Below, piece by piece: positions 47,311 through 55,624 of a DNA stretch of 64,000 nucleotides. Made by a program: the position numbers and the translations under genes. Origin of the DNA: an uncultured Lachnospiraceae bacterium (GTDB taxonomy: Bacteria > Bacillota > Clostridia > Lachnospirales > Lachnospiraceae); NCBI GenBank assembly GCA_900315735.1, contig ONAD01000008.1, positions 40,480 through 104,479 on the forward strand, read 5' to 3'. Position 1 is the first letter of the stretch, and every line of letters begins with the position of its first letter. The notes beneath the pieces were generated by a model that did no database searches, was not told the DNA's origin, and saw only the letters and a program-made list of their open reading frames with translations.

Positions 47311-48684
47311 TTACATCTGAATCCAGCCGAATGCATTTGCAATAGAGCTGATTAAAATAATTGCTGCAAAGATCGGGCAGAGATATTTTATCATCACTGC
47401 AAATATTTTCTTTCTGCGGAATGGACTGCCGCCACGGGTTACTTCTTCTTCAATCCGCTGTACTCCCACTACTCTTGACACCAGGAGGCAGGTTGCAATA
47501 GCTGCAATCGGCATCATCACGGAGTTCGTCAGGAAATCAAAGAAATCAAGAATCTGCATTCCGATAATCTTTACATTTGCCAGTGGTCCATAGCCCAGCG
47601 TGGAAAGACTTCCCAAGAGCAGCATCACAACACCGACAATCACTGTCGCTTTCCGTCTTCCCCAGCCCAGCTCATCTTCAAAGGTTGATACTGCGCTTTC
47701 CGTTAATGCAATAGAACTTGTCATTGCCGCAAACAGCACCAGTACGAAGAATAATATTCCGACTCCTGTTCCAAGTCCCATGCTGTCAAATACTTTTGGA
47801 ATTGTAATAAACATCAGTGCCGGGCCTGCCTGCAGAGTTTCCGGGTCGCCGCCGGAAAATGCGAAAACCGCCGGAATAATCATAAGTCCTGCCATTATTG
47901 CAATGGCGGTATCAAAGATTTCCACATTTTTTGTAGATTCCTCTATAGAAACTTCCTTTTTCATATAAGAACCAAAGGTAATGAGAATTCCCATTGCGAT
48001 GGACAGGGAATAAAACATCTGCCCCATAGCCGTCACTACTGTCATCCAGGAAAAATTCTCAAGGTTTGGCACCAGAAAATATTTCACGCCTTTTAAAGCT
48101 CCCGGTCTGCTTACGGAATAAACCGTTATTAATATAGAAAGAACCACTAACACCGGCATCATAAATTTAGATACCCGCTCAATCCCATTCCGGACACCGG
48201 CAAAGATGATTCCCAGCGTAAATACTGCAAAAAAGGCAAAGCAGATTTCTGTGGAAAGCCCACTGGAAATGAAATCTGAAAAATATCCATCGGATGCCAA
48301 TTTACTGCCATTTCCCCGGATATATTCCACCAGATATTTAATTACCCAGCCGCCAATTACCGAATAATATGGCACAATTAAAACCGGAATAATCGCATTT
48401 ATCCAGCCGCCCATGGAAAGCCAGCAGGATTTTCCAAAAGTATGATATGCTCCCACCGGGCTCTTCTTCGTCATTCTTCCGATAGAAGTCTCCGCCATAA
48501 TCATTGTATATCCAAAAGTCAATGCAAGTATAATATAAATCAGCAGAAAGATTCCTCCCCCATACTTTGCCGCAAGATATGGGAATCTCCATATGTTTCC
48601 CAGTCCCACAGAAGCGCCTGCTGCTGATAATACAAACCCTATCTTCCCCGAAAATGTACTTCTTTTCTCATTCTGTGCCTTCAT
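47311..48684 (-). CDS. sodium-dependent transporter (NSS/SNF family)
   Basis: Na+-coupled amino-acid or amine importer, 457 aa, eleven to twelve helices. The first helix has the family signature SAAGASVGLGNIWRFPYLAA, which holds Na+ and substrate sites in LeuT; ALTESAVSTFEDELGWGRRK lies in the helix 8 region. Substrate cannot be told from sequence; prokaryotic NSS proteins mostly take hydrophobic or aromatic amino acids. Single gene, convergent with thiT. Confidence 0.9.
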   Translation of the reverse strand: MKAQNEKRSTFSGKIGFVLSAAGASVGLGNIWRFPYLAAKYGGGIFLLIYIILALTFGYTMIMAETSIGRMTKKSPVGAYHTFGKSCWLSMGGWINAIIPVLIVPYYSVIGGWVIKYLVEYIRGNGSKLASDGYFSDFISSGLSTEICFAFFAVFTLGIIFAGVRNGIERVSKFMMPVLVVLSILITVYSVSRPGALKGVKYFLVPNLENFSWMTVVTAMGQMFYSLSIAMGILITFGSYMKKEVSIEESTKNVEIFDTAIAIMAGLMIIPAVFAFSGGDPETLQAGPALMFITIPKVFDSMGLGTGVGILFFVLVLFAAMTSSIALTESAVSTFEDELGWGRRKATVIVGVVMLLLGSLSTLGYGPLANVKIIGMQILDFFDFLTNSVMMPIAAIATCLLVSRVVGVQRIEEEVTRGGSPFRRKKIFAVMIKYLCPIFAAIILISSIANAFGWIQM

Positions 48685-48884
48685 TTTGTTTTTCTTCTCC
48701 TAAACTCATAATTTCCATGACGCAAAGTTATAGAAATCATAACACAGTCTCATAGTTCCTGCAATATTCTTTCTTTTTTATCGTGTAGTCTCTTACTTTT
48801 TCATCTGTTTTCGCAGTGTATTTCATTATTTCTTCTTTGTTTTCACTCAATTTGCAACCAATTTACAAAGTTTTCACATTTTTA

Positions 48885-48911
48885 TTAGCACTCACCTCTT
48901 GACAGTGCTAA
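48885..48911 (+). promoter_or_regulatory. CIRCE operator (HrcA site)
   Basis: TTAGCACTC-N9-cAGTGCTAA matches the CIRCE inverted repeat with one mismatch in the right half. It overlaps the -35 box of the hsp20 promoter, so HrcA binding would block transcription until heat or unfolded protein titrates GroEL and inactivates HrcA. Confidence 0.92.
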
Positions 48912-48927
48912 TAATTGGTGCTATAAC
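48899..48927 (+). promoter_or_regulatory. predicted hsp20 promoter
   Basis: TTGACA and TATAAC are 17 nt apart. The -35 overlaps the CIRCE repeat. About 105 nt of leader separates it from the first hsp20 gene. Confidence 0.85.
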
Positions 48928-49035
48928 GTAGTCAGAACAAAGGAGAGGAACAAAAAGAGGTTCCTAAAACATCCCGGTTCCAAAGAAACAAGGTAAACAA
49001 GCATAGATAGATTTAGTAAAAAGGAGAGATGACTT

Positions 49036-49503
49036 ATGTTGATGCCTAGTATTTTTGGAGAGAATTTATTTGATGACTTCTTTGAGGATTTTCCATGGAT
49101 GGACGATAACATGGATATGAAAAAAACTGAGAAAAAACTTTACGGTCGTAGAGCCGCACGTCTGATGAAGACAGATATTAAGGAACAGGACAATGGTTAC
49201 GAACTGGTTATTGATTTACCTGGATTTAAGAAAGACGAAGTAAGTGCTTCCTTAGAAAATGGTTATCTGACCATCAGTGCCGCCAAAGGCTTAGATGAGG
49301 ATGACAAAGACAAGAAATCCGGCAAGTACATCCGTAAGGAACGTTATTCCGGAGCTTGCAGCCGAAGCTTTTATGTAGGCGATGCCGTTACCGAAGAGGA
49401 TATCAAGGGTGAATTTAAACATGGTATCTTAAAACTCTTCGTTCCGAAGAAAGAAGCAAAACCTGCTGTAGAAGACCACAAGTACATTGCCATTGAAGGA
49501 TAA
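49036..49503 (+). CDS. small heat-shock protein Hsp20 (first copy)
   Basis: ATP-independent holdase chaperone, 155 aa. N-terminal arm with LFDDFFEDFPWMDDNMDMKK, alpha-crystallin domain about 45-145 (DIKEQDNGYELVIDLPGFKK, GYLTISAAKG) and the C-terminal HGILKLFVPKKEAKPAVEDH with an I/V-x-I-like end. Cys in SGACSRSFYVG is not shared by the second copy. AGGAGAG lies 8 nt before the ATG. It leads a CIRCE-controlled operon. Confidence 0.94.
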   Translation: MLMPSIFGENLFDDFFEDFPWMDDNMDMKKTEKKLYGRRAARLMKTDIKEQDNGYELVIDLPGFKKDEVSASLENGYLTISAAKGLDEDDKDKKSGKYIRKERYSGACSRSFYVGDAVTEEDIKGEFKHGILKLFVPKKEAKPAVEDHKYIAIEG

Positions 49504-49554
49504 CAAAATTTTATTATAGTATCTGATTCAGATTAAGAAAGGAAGCATGTTATT

Positions 49555-49680
49555 ATGTCAGATAAAAATCCAAAACATCCATTAAAGAAGAAAAAAGTAA
49601 AGGCAAAAATTAATGTAGCCGATCACGAGGCTGTCGAAGAAGCCAGAGAGGCACACAGAAACAAGAAACATTATTACTAA
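49555..49680 (+). CDS. 41-aa basic protein between two hsp20 genes, unknown
   Basis: MSDKNPKHPLKKKKVKAKIN then VADHEAVEEAREAHRNKKHY and Y. The first half is Lys-rich and probably disordered; the second is a short amphipathic helix with many Glu/Arg/His. AAAGGAAG lies 9 nt before the ATG, and it sits 51 bp after the first and 31 bp before the second hsp20 gene, so it should be heat-induced with them. It is not recognised; nucleic-acid or chaperone partner are both possible. Confidence 0.6.
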   Translation: MSDKNPKHPLKKKKVKAKINVADHEAVEEAREAHRNKKHYY

Positions 49681-49711
49681 TTACAATAGACTATTTCAGG
49701 AGGAATGACTT

Positions 49712-50152
49712 ATGTTAGTACCAAGTATTTTTTCAAACAACTTTGTAGATGATATATTCGATGATGTATTTCCATTCGGAGCTTATAATGCTCCTGCCGC
49801 AGACAACCGTGCTGCCATGAACACTGATGTCAAGGAATTTGATGACAGATATGAACTGGAGTTTGAACTTCCAGGCTTCAAGAAAGAAGATATTCAGGCT
49901 GAGCTGAAAGATGGATACCTTATCGTCAATGCCAAACATCAGGACAACAAGGATGAAAAGGGCAAGGATGGTAAATATATCCGTAAAGAACGTTATTATG
50001 GCTCTTACCAGCGTAGCTTCTATGTTGGAGATGGCGTTACTCAGGATGACATCAAAGGCGGCTTTGAAAATGGTATCCTGACTCTGACCGTTCCGAAGAA
50101 AGAAGCAAAACCTGCTGTGGAAGAAAAGAAATACATTTCCATTGAGGGATAA
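49712..50152 (+). CDS. small heat-shock protein Hsp20 (second copy)
   Basis: Second holdase of the operon, 146 aa. The crystallin domain with DVKEFDDRYELEFELPGFKK and NGILTLTVPKKEAKPAVEEK is close to the first copy, while the N-terminal arm is shorter (LVPSIFSNNFVDDIFDDVFP). The C-terminal KKYISIEG ending parallels KYIAIEG of the first copy. A tandem duplication with diverged arms allows mixed oligomers. Confidence 0.94.
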   Translation: MLVPSIFSNNFVDDIFDDVFPFGAYNAPAADNRAAMNTDVKEFDDRYELEFELPGFKKEDIQAELKDGYLIVNAKHQDNKDEKGKDGKYIRKERYYGSYQRSFYVGDGVTQDDIKGGFENGILTLTVPKKEAKPAVEEKKYISIEG

Positions 50153-50168
50153 TACCAAGATATTTAAA

Positions 50169-50198
50169 AGAGGCGGTGTGAATATTCACACCGCCTCT
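50169..50198 (+). terminator. hsp20 operon terminator
   Basis: agaggcggtgtgaa pairs perfectly with ttcacaccgcctct, followed by cctttt. The reverse strand also has a short T-run, so it may serve mgsA too. Confidence 0.85.
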
Positions 50199-50215
50199 CC
50201 TTTTCCATTCCGGCA

Positions 50216-50695
50216 TTATTTTATCGTAGATGCCCGCTGTCTGATACTCTTATTAAAATTAATCACATTGTGATTATACTCTTCATCCATCAACTCAGAA
50301 TGAATCATAAAATCTGCAGTTGCCTTATTATTCGCAATCGGGATGTCATATACCTGTGCAATACGAAGCAGTGCTTTTACATCCGGGTCATGAGGTGCTG
50401 CGGTAAGCGGATCTGAAAAGAAAATCACAAAATCTACTTTCCCTTCTACTATCTTAGCACCAATCTGCTGGTCTCCACCCAACGGACCACTGTTATAGCC
50501 TTTTACCGGCAGTCCCGTCTGGTCTGTAATCATTTTTGCCGTTGTTCCGGTTCCACAAAGGAAATGCTTCTTTAAAGTTTCTGCATTGTCTTTGCACCAC
50601 TGGATCAGTTCTGCTTTCTTTCCATCATGGGCAATCAGTGCAATATTTTTCTGTTTTCCGATTGTCAATGTAAGAAAATCTGGTTCCATACTCAT
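50216..50695 (-). CDS. mgsA: methylglyoxal synthase
   Basis: Converts dihydroxyacetone phosphate to methylglyoxal and phosphate, a bypass of lower glycolysis used when sugar phosphates build up. The 159-aa protein has NIALIAHDGKKAELIQWCKD, the phosphate site CGTGTTAKMI, GPLGGDQQIGAKI with the catalytic Asp, and DPLTAAPHDPDVKALLRI with the active-site His. Located between the heat-shock operon and tRNA-Pro; it lies near two sugar-uptake clusters, where such a valve is useful. Confidence 0.95.
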   Translation of the reverse strand: MSMEPDFLTLTIGKQKNIALIAHDGKKAELIQWCKDNAETLKKHFLCGTGTTAKMITDQTGLPVKGYNSGPLGGDQQIGAKIVEGKVDFVIFFSDPLTAAPHDPDVKALLRIAQVYDIPIANNKATADFMIHSELMDEEYNHNVINFNKSIRQRASTIK

Positions 50696-50742
50696 ATTGT
50701 GTCTTCTCCTTTATTGTATTATTTTCCAACCTTTTTAGGATA

Positions 50743-50820
50743 TCATGAGCAGAATCAGCTCATGATAAACATTTACCGCTCGTCAAATGCATAAATGCAT
50801 TCTTCTCGCTTACGCTCATT
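50743..50820 (-). repeat. mgsA upstream spacer: hairpin plus GAGCG repeat
   Basis: tcatgagc (50743-50750) pairs with gctcatga (50758-50765). Next to it on the minus strand is a unit reading TAATGAGCGTAAGCGAGAAG, a gaatgcat/atgcat palindrome and GACGAGCGGTAAATG. tcgcttacgctc at 50806-50817 equals the two words in the rpsH-rplF spacer. The whole could be the mgsA leader or a dispersed repeat. Confidence 0.45.
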
Positions 50821-50878
50821 ATAACATGACAGGATGATTCCAGACAATGTTTGGGTAGAAATTACCTCATATAAAAAA

Positions 50879-50903
50879 ACGAGTACACTTAACAGTGTAC
50901 TCG
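50879..50903 (-). terminator. tRNA-Pro terminator
   Basis: acgagtacact pairs with agtgtactcgt around a 3-4 nt loop, with T-runs on both strands, directly after the tRNA 3' end. Confidence 0.85.
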
Positions 50904-50913
50904 TTTTTTTTCG

Positions 50914-50987
50914 TCGATGCGACAGGATTTGAACCTGCGACCTCTGCGTCCCGAACGCAGCGCTCTACCAAGCTGAGCCACGCATCG
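50914..50987 (-). tRNA. tRNA-Pro (CGG)
   Basis: The minus strand folds into a 74-nt cloverleaf: acceptor CGATGCG/CGCATCG, D arm GCTCAGCTTGGTAGAGC, anticodon stem CTGCG/CGCAG with loop TTCGGGA (anticodon CGG), and T arm with GGTTCAAATCC. The CCA end is not encoded. Confidence 0.96.
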
Positions 50988-51155
50988 TTATTTTATTCTT
51001 TCACACGCTCAACTATATTAGCATATATCACATTTTTTGTCCAGTAATATTTTTATTTTCTTTTCTACTTAATCGTTTTATGTTATACTTAAGTCAATCA
51101 TAAGAACGGCTTTTACAATGCCGAAGCAACTTTTTTTACCAGAGAAAGGCACATT

Positions 51156-53474
51156 ATGGAGAACAACCAGAGACCAACAATTGCAATTATGTTAGGTGAC
51201 ACCCAGTCCAGCTACTCAGAAGACTTACTTCGGGGCTTCTATACCTGTGCCAGAGAAGAAGATATCAATATTATTTTTCTGATGGGACCTCAGATGCCAC
51301 AATATTGTAAAGATATTTTATCCTGCAGTTTTGATGGGGACTATAATTATCAATTTGATACTATTTATGATTATGTGCATTTTACCAAACCGGATGCACT
51401 GATTATTACCTATGGTTCCCTTTCTATTTTTAAAAGCAACCAGGTAAAGACGGAATTTCTTTCCCATTATAAAGATATTCCATTTCTGATGTTAGAGGAC
51501 ACTCCGGATGATCCGGATATTCCATTTCTGATTGCAGATAACTATAATGGTATGCGACAGTGTATCGAACATCTTGTGAATGTCCATGGTTATCGCAAGA
51601 TTGCTTTCATAGCAGGACCCGCCAACAACAAGGACTCCAACGAACGGCTGAAAGCCTACCGTGATGTTATGGCTGAACATCAGCTTCCGGTTACGGATGA
51701 CATGGTCGTCTATGGCAACTACTCAGAGCTCGTCACCGAGCAGGTGGAATATATCTTAGACCACAACCCGGGATTAGAGGCAATTGCTTTTGCAAATGAT
51801 AATATGGCAAAGGCAGGATACCGTGTCTGTGCTGCAAGAGACCTTTTGGTGGGACATGACATTGCCATTACCGGTTTTGACGACATTGACCATGCCAAAA
51901 CCATGGAACCACCACTGACCAGTGTTTCCCACAGCAGCTTCCAGTTCAGCTACCAGGCATTACAGAATGCGCTTATGCTCTGTCAGGGAAAGAAGCCACA
52001 GTCCTGCCGGATGTCCGCTATCTTTCACCAGAGATATTCCTGTGGCTGCCAGCCACACACCGGCTTTACCACACTGCGTCATATCAGTATGGAGCAGCTG
52101 CACGATTTTATGCGCCAGCAGGTCGATGCTATGGCAGAGGAATTATTTTCTTCTATTCCATATGAAAAAGACCGCAGCTACTATACGGAACTTTTGCATG
52201 CATATTTCCAATATATATATGAAGGAATTTTTCTGAAAAAAGGTGCCGGTTTCTCCAACGAGTCTATGATTCGTTATTTAAAGAAACTGACTTCCTATAC
52301 CCATATTTCCGGCGGAATGCTTTTAGAGCAGCTTACTTCCCTGCTTCGCACACTGATCAGCTCCTCTGAAGAAGAACTGCTGCAGACACAGCTTTCCAGC
52401 ATTTTATCCTTTACCCAGCAATATGTTCATTCTGCAGATGTCTTCCGGCTGGAAAAGGAAATCATGGATTCCAACCGGAAAGCCTGGTTTGTGCCATCCT
52501 TTACAAGAGATTTAATTAACTCCGGTGCCAATTTCAAAGAAACGATTACACATATCATGGAGCGGCTGCATCTGATGAATGTCAAAAGTTCCTTCTTTTT
52601 CTTCTTTGATAAACCGGTCATTCATCAGGAAAATGAACTTGCACAATACCCGGATGAAATCTATCTGGCAGCATATTTCCATGACGAAAAATCTGTCTAT
52701 TATGAACCGGGCAAACGTCCAAAGGTAACGACTGACAATGGATTTTCCAGTTTTCTTCCAAAGGAACACACCCACTGCTATACATCATTTATCCTCTTTT
52801 CCGGGGATGAGCAGTTCGGTCTGCTGCTTTGCGAAGTGGAGCAGAAAGATATTTCCTTTATGCAGATTTGCAGTCTGCAGATTGGTGCGCTCCTGCATTT
52901 CATCCAGTTAAATGCCAGCGAACGCCAGATTCAGAAAGAATTGCAGGATTCCATGAAAGTCATTCAGGAGCAGAACAGCATCCTAAGCTATATCTCCGAA
53001 TACGACGATTTAAGCCAGCTTTTGAACCGCCGTGGATTTATGGAACGGGCATCCCATGCGATTGAATCCAATTCCGGCAAAAAAGCTTATCTTCTTTTTG
53101 GTGACTTAGACCACTTAAAGGAAATCAATGACTGCTTCTCCCATCTTGCTGGGGATTTTGCATTACGCACAGTATCCGAGCGGCTGCGTAAATGCCTGCC
53201 AAAGGATGCCATTACCGCAAGACTGGGCGGTGACGAATTTGTTTCCTTTATTTTAACCGATATGCCGGATTTCAAAGAGCAGCTTCTGCAAAGTCTTAAA
53301 AAGGAAAGTGATGCCTTTAACGCCACCTGTGATAAGCCATTTTATGTGGAAATTTCTGTTGGTATCTACGAATTCTACTGCAACCCGCAGATGGATTTAA
53401 CAGATATATTAAAGCATTCCGACGCAATACTCTATGAAGAGAAAGCAAAACGGCGTGCAAGTATCAAGAAGTAG
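51156..53474 (+). CDS. cytoplasmic sugar-binding-domain/GGDEF diguanylate cyclase
   Basis: A 772-aa fusion. Residues ~7-300 are a LacI/periplasmic-binding-type domain (TIAIMLGDTQSSYSEDLLRG, HGYRKIAFIAGP, AIAFANDNMAKAGYRV, IAITGFDDIDHAKTMEPPLT) but without the HTH and without signal peptide or membrane helix. A helical/GAF-like middle (~300-590) leads through a coiled coil (QKELQDSMKVIQEQNSILSY) to a GGDEF domain (~610-770) with LLFGDLDHLKEIND and intact RLGGDEF. No RxxD inhibitory site precedes GGDEF in the usual register. It should make c-di-GMP from 2 GTP in response to a small molecule, perhaps a sugar. AGAAAGG precedes the ATG. Confidence 0.88.
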   Translation: MENNQRPTIAIMLGDTQSSYSEDLLRGFYTCAREEDINIIFLMGPQMPQYCKDILSCSFDGDYNYQFDTIYDYVHFTKPDALIITYGSLSIFKSNQVKTEFLSHYKDIPFLMLEDTPDDPDIPFLIADNYNGMRQCIEHLVNVHGYRKIAFIAGPANNKDSNERLKAYRDVMAEHQLPVTDDMVVYGNYSELVTEQVEYILDHNPGLEAIAFANDNMAKAGYRVCAARDLLVGHDIAITGFDDIDHAKTMEPPLTSVSHSSFQFSYQALQNALMLCQGKKPQSCRMSAIFHQRYSCGCQPHTGFTTLRHISMEQLHDFMRQQVDAMAEELFSSIPYEKDRSYYTELLHAYFQYIYEGIFLKKGAGFSNESMIRYLKKLTSYTHISGGMLLEQLTSLLRTLISSSEEELLQTQLSSILSFTQQYVHSADVFRLEKEIMDSNRKAWFVPSFTRDLINSGANFKETITHIMERLHLMNVKSSFFFFFDKPVIHQENELAQYPDEIYLAAYFHDEKSVYYEPGKRPKVTTDNGFSSFLPKEHTHCYTSFILFSGDEQFGLLLCEVEQKDISFMQICSLQIGALLHFIQLNASERQIQKELQDSMKVIQEQNSILSYISEYDDLSQLLNRRGFMERASHAIESNSGKKAYLLFGDLDHLKEINDCFSHLAGDFALRTVSERLRKCLPKDAITARLGGDEFVSFILTDMPDFKEQLLQSLKKESDAFNATCDKPFYVEISVGIYEFYCNPQMDLTDILKHSDAILYEEKAKRRASIKK

Positions 53475-53506
53475 TCTGTGATTTACTCACCAAATCAGCA
53501 TATAAA

Positions 53507-53534
53507 ATGCCGGATGGATTTACCATCCGGCATT
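53507..53534. terminator. bidirectional terminator
   Basis: aatgccggatgg pairs with ccatccggcatt around attta, with T-rich flanks on both sides. It closes the GGDEF gene and the convergent 45-aa gene. Confidence 0.8.
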
Positions 53535-53548
53535 CTTGATTCTCTCTT

Positions 53549-53686
53549 TTATTCATCCATTCCCCATTTGTCTTTCATGTATTCTTTACCAAATCCGGAA
53601 CCAATATTTTCATTGATTCTCCGGCCAAAGCATGCATAAAATCCAATCATTGCGGCGAATATCAGAATTCCAATAAATATAACCAT
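53549..53686 (-). CDS. 45-aa membrane protein, unknown
   Basis: MVIFIGILIFAAMIGFYACF then GRRINENIGSGFGKEYMKDK and WGMDE. One N-terminal membrane helix (about 2-20) and a hydrophilic C-terminal tail. A strong GGGAGGGGG ribosome site lies before the ATG and the stop is followed by a terminator, so it is very likely expressed. No family recognised. Confidence 0.65.
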   Translation of the reverse strand: MVIFIGILIFAAMIGFYACFGRRINENIGSGFGKEYMKDKWGMDE

Positions 53687-53799
53687 AGTAAGTCCCCCTC
53701 CCTATGTCTCCTTATCTTTTCCAAAGTATAGCACAAGTATGCGGAGATGTCACTTATCTTTTTATGGAACGGTACTATTTATAGAAATATCTTTTGCTT

Positions 53800-55617
53800 T
53801 TACAAAACAGGCAGAAGTTTTCCCTCACAGGAAGAAAGAATTATCTTTCTTTCCTGAAGCTGCGGAACTTCCTTTGATGTAAATGTTACGCTGTCCGCAC
53901 CAGCATTTAAAAATACCAGGACTTTATCTTCCCCAAAACTACGTGAAAATACATATACTTCTGTAATATCATTGCAGTAAATTGTCCGGTAATTGCCCTT
54001 GCGCAATGCCACATGCTCTTTTCGAAGTGCAATCCAGCAGCTGAACTTCTCTGCCAGATTTTCATGGAAACTGCTATCTTCCTTCTGCTCCGATGTTGCC
54101 TGCTGCACAGCTGCTTCCTGCTGCTCCGGTGTTGCCTGCTGCTCCACTACTGCCTGCCAGTCCATGGCTGCCCGGTACTCCGGCTCTTTCATGCCCTCGA
54201 TATACACTTCATCTCCGTAGAATACCGATGGCACGCCCACTCCCATAAAGAGATAGAAAAATGCCAGCTCCATTCGCTTTCTATTTCCATTGCAATAGCT
54301 TAAAAATCTCGGAATATCATGGGAATCCAGAAAATTCATCTGAGCCAGGCTCACCTGCCACGGATAGCGGTAAATCATCTGCTGCATCTGGGCATCAAAT
54401 TCACTGACCGAAAGTTCTCCCTTTCCAAAAAAGTCCCGGCACAGATAAGAAAAAGTATAATTCATCGTAGAATCAAACTGGTCTCCCTGAAGCCAGATAC
54501 CTGCCTCTTCCCAGATTTCACCAATCAGAAACAGGTCCGCTTTTACCGTTCTCACCGCATGGCGGAAGGCCCTCCAGAATTCATGATTGATTTCATTTGC
54601 CACATCCAGACGCCAGCCGTCAATATCCGCTTCCCGAATCCAGTAAGTTCCCACATTGCAAAGGTACTCCACCACTTCAGGATTTCCGGTATTAAGCTTT
54701 GGCATTTCCTTCACATAGGCAAATGCTTCATAATCCGGCGGATCAACGTACTGTATCGTTTCCGGCAGATGATAAAACCAGTCATAATATCTTGATGCTT
54801 TTCCCTTCTGCCGCACATCCCGAAATGCAAAGAAATCTGCTCCACAGTGATTAAATACGCCATCTAAAATGACCCGGATTCCTCTCTTGTGGCACTGCTG
54901 CACCAGTTCCTTTAAATCCGCTTTATTTCCAAAACAGGGGTCGATTTCAAAATAGTCAATGGTGTCATATTTATGATAAGACGCCGCTTCAAAAATCGGA
55001 TTCAGATAAATGCAGTTAATTCCAAGCTTTGTTATATAGTCAAGATTTTCACAAATTCCTTTCAGTGTACCACCCAGATGGTTCTTACAAATCCGGTCCG
55101 GTAAATTTTTTCCATTGCTATCGCATTTTCCATCCGGCAAAAGCATATGTTCTGTCGCTTTTTTCTTCAGCTCCCGTCTGCCATTTGCAAAGCTGTCCGG
55201 GAAAATATGATACATAACAATATCTTCTGCCCACTCCGGGATATCTAAAATATCCTCTCTTCGAATATATGGAAACTGGAAATATTCTGCCCTGCCACAG
55301 GACAGTTTCTCTGTAAATCCTCTTCCATAATAATAAAGGCTTTCTACATCGTCCTCTAACCGGAAATAATAGCACACCCTGGTATAAGGTGACATAATCT
55401 TAACTTCATAATAATCATAAAGCATATCGGACGCCACATGCTCCATTTCACTTTGTTTCACCGGAAGCGGCTCTTCCATTGCCACACGGTCTCCCCAAAG
55501 CAGCAGACACCGTTTCAAATCGCCCTTTTTACAGCGGAGTCTTATTACCAGCCGGTCTTCTTTTTCTGCAAAGGCAAATTGTGACAGTGGAATATGCAAT
55601 ATTGCTTCTTTTTCCAT
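53800..55617 (-). CDS. intracellular GH13 alpha-amylase (paralogue of cluster 1 enzyme)
   Basis: A 605-aa cytoplasmic GH13 of the neopullulanase/cyclomaltodextrinase type, without signal peptide. CBM34-like N-terminus about 1-120; barrel motifs GINCIYLNPIFEAASYHKYD, VILDGVFNHCG, DGWRLDVANEIN (nucleophile), DLFLIGEIWEEA (acid/base) and MNFLDSHDIPRFLSY. An odd Gln/Glu/Ala-rich insert (EQQATPEQQEAAVQQATSEQ) sits near residues 475-500, between barrel and C-domain, encoded partly by two nearly identical 21-bp units at 54085-54105 and 54121-54141. Same gene order as cluster 1, but substrates may differ. Confidence 0.92.
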   Translation of the reverse strand: MEKEAILHIPLSQFAFAEKEDRLVIRLRCKKGDLKRCLLLWGDRVAMEEPLPVKQSEMEHVASDMLYDYYEVKIMSPYTRVCYYFRLEDDVESLYYYGRGFTEKLSCGRAEYFQFPYIRREDILDIPEWAEDIVMYHIFPDSFANGRRELKKKATEHMLLPDGKCDSNGKNLPDRICKNHLGGTLKGICENLDYITKLGINCIYLNPIFEAASYHKYDTIDYFEIDPCFGNKADLKELVQQCHKRGIRVILDGVFNHCGADFFAFRDVRQKGKASRYYDWFYHLPETIQYVDPPDYEAFAYVKEMPKLNTGNPEVVEYLCNVGTYWIREADIDGWRLDVANEINHEFWRAFRHAVRTVKADLFLIGEIWEEAGIWLQGDQFDSTMNYTFSYLCRDFFGKGELSVSEFDAQMQQMIYRYPWQVSLAQMNFLDSHDIPRFLSYCNGNRKRMELAFFYLFMGVGVPSVFYGDEVYIEGMKEPEYRAAMDWQAVVEQQATPEQQEAAVQQATSEQKEDSSFHENLAEKFSCWIALRKEHVALRKGNYRTIYCNDITEVYVFSRSFGEDKVLVFLNAGADSVTFTSKEVPQLQERKIILSSCEGKLLPVL

Positions 55618-55624
55618 TTTATTT

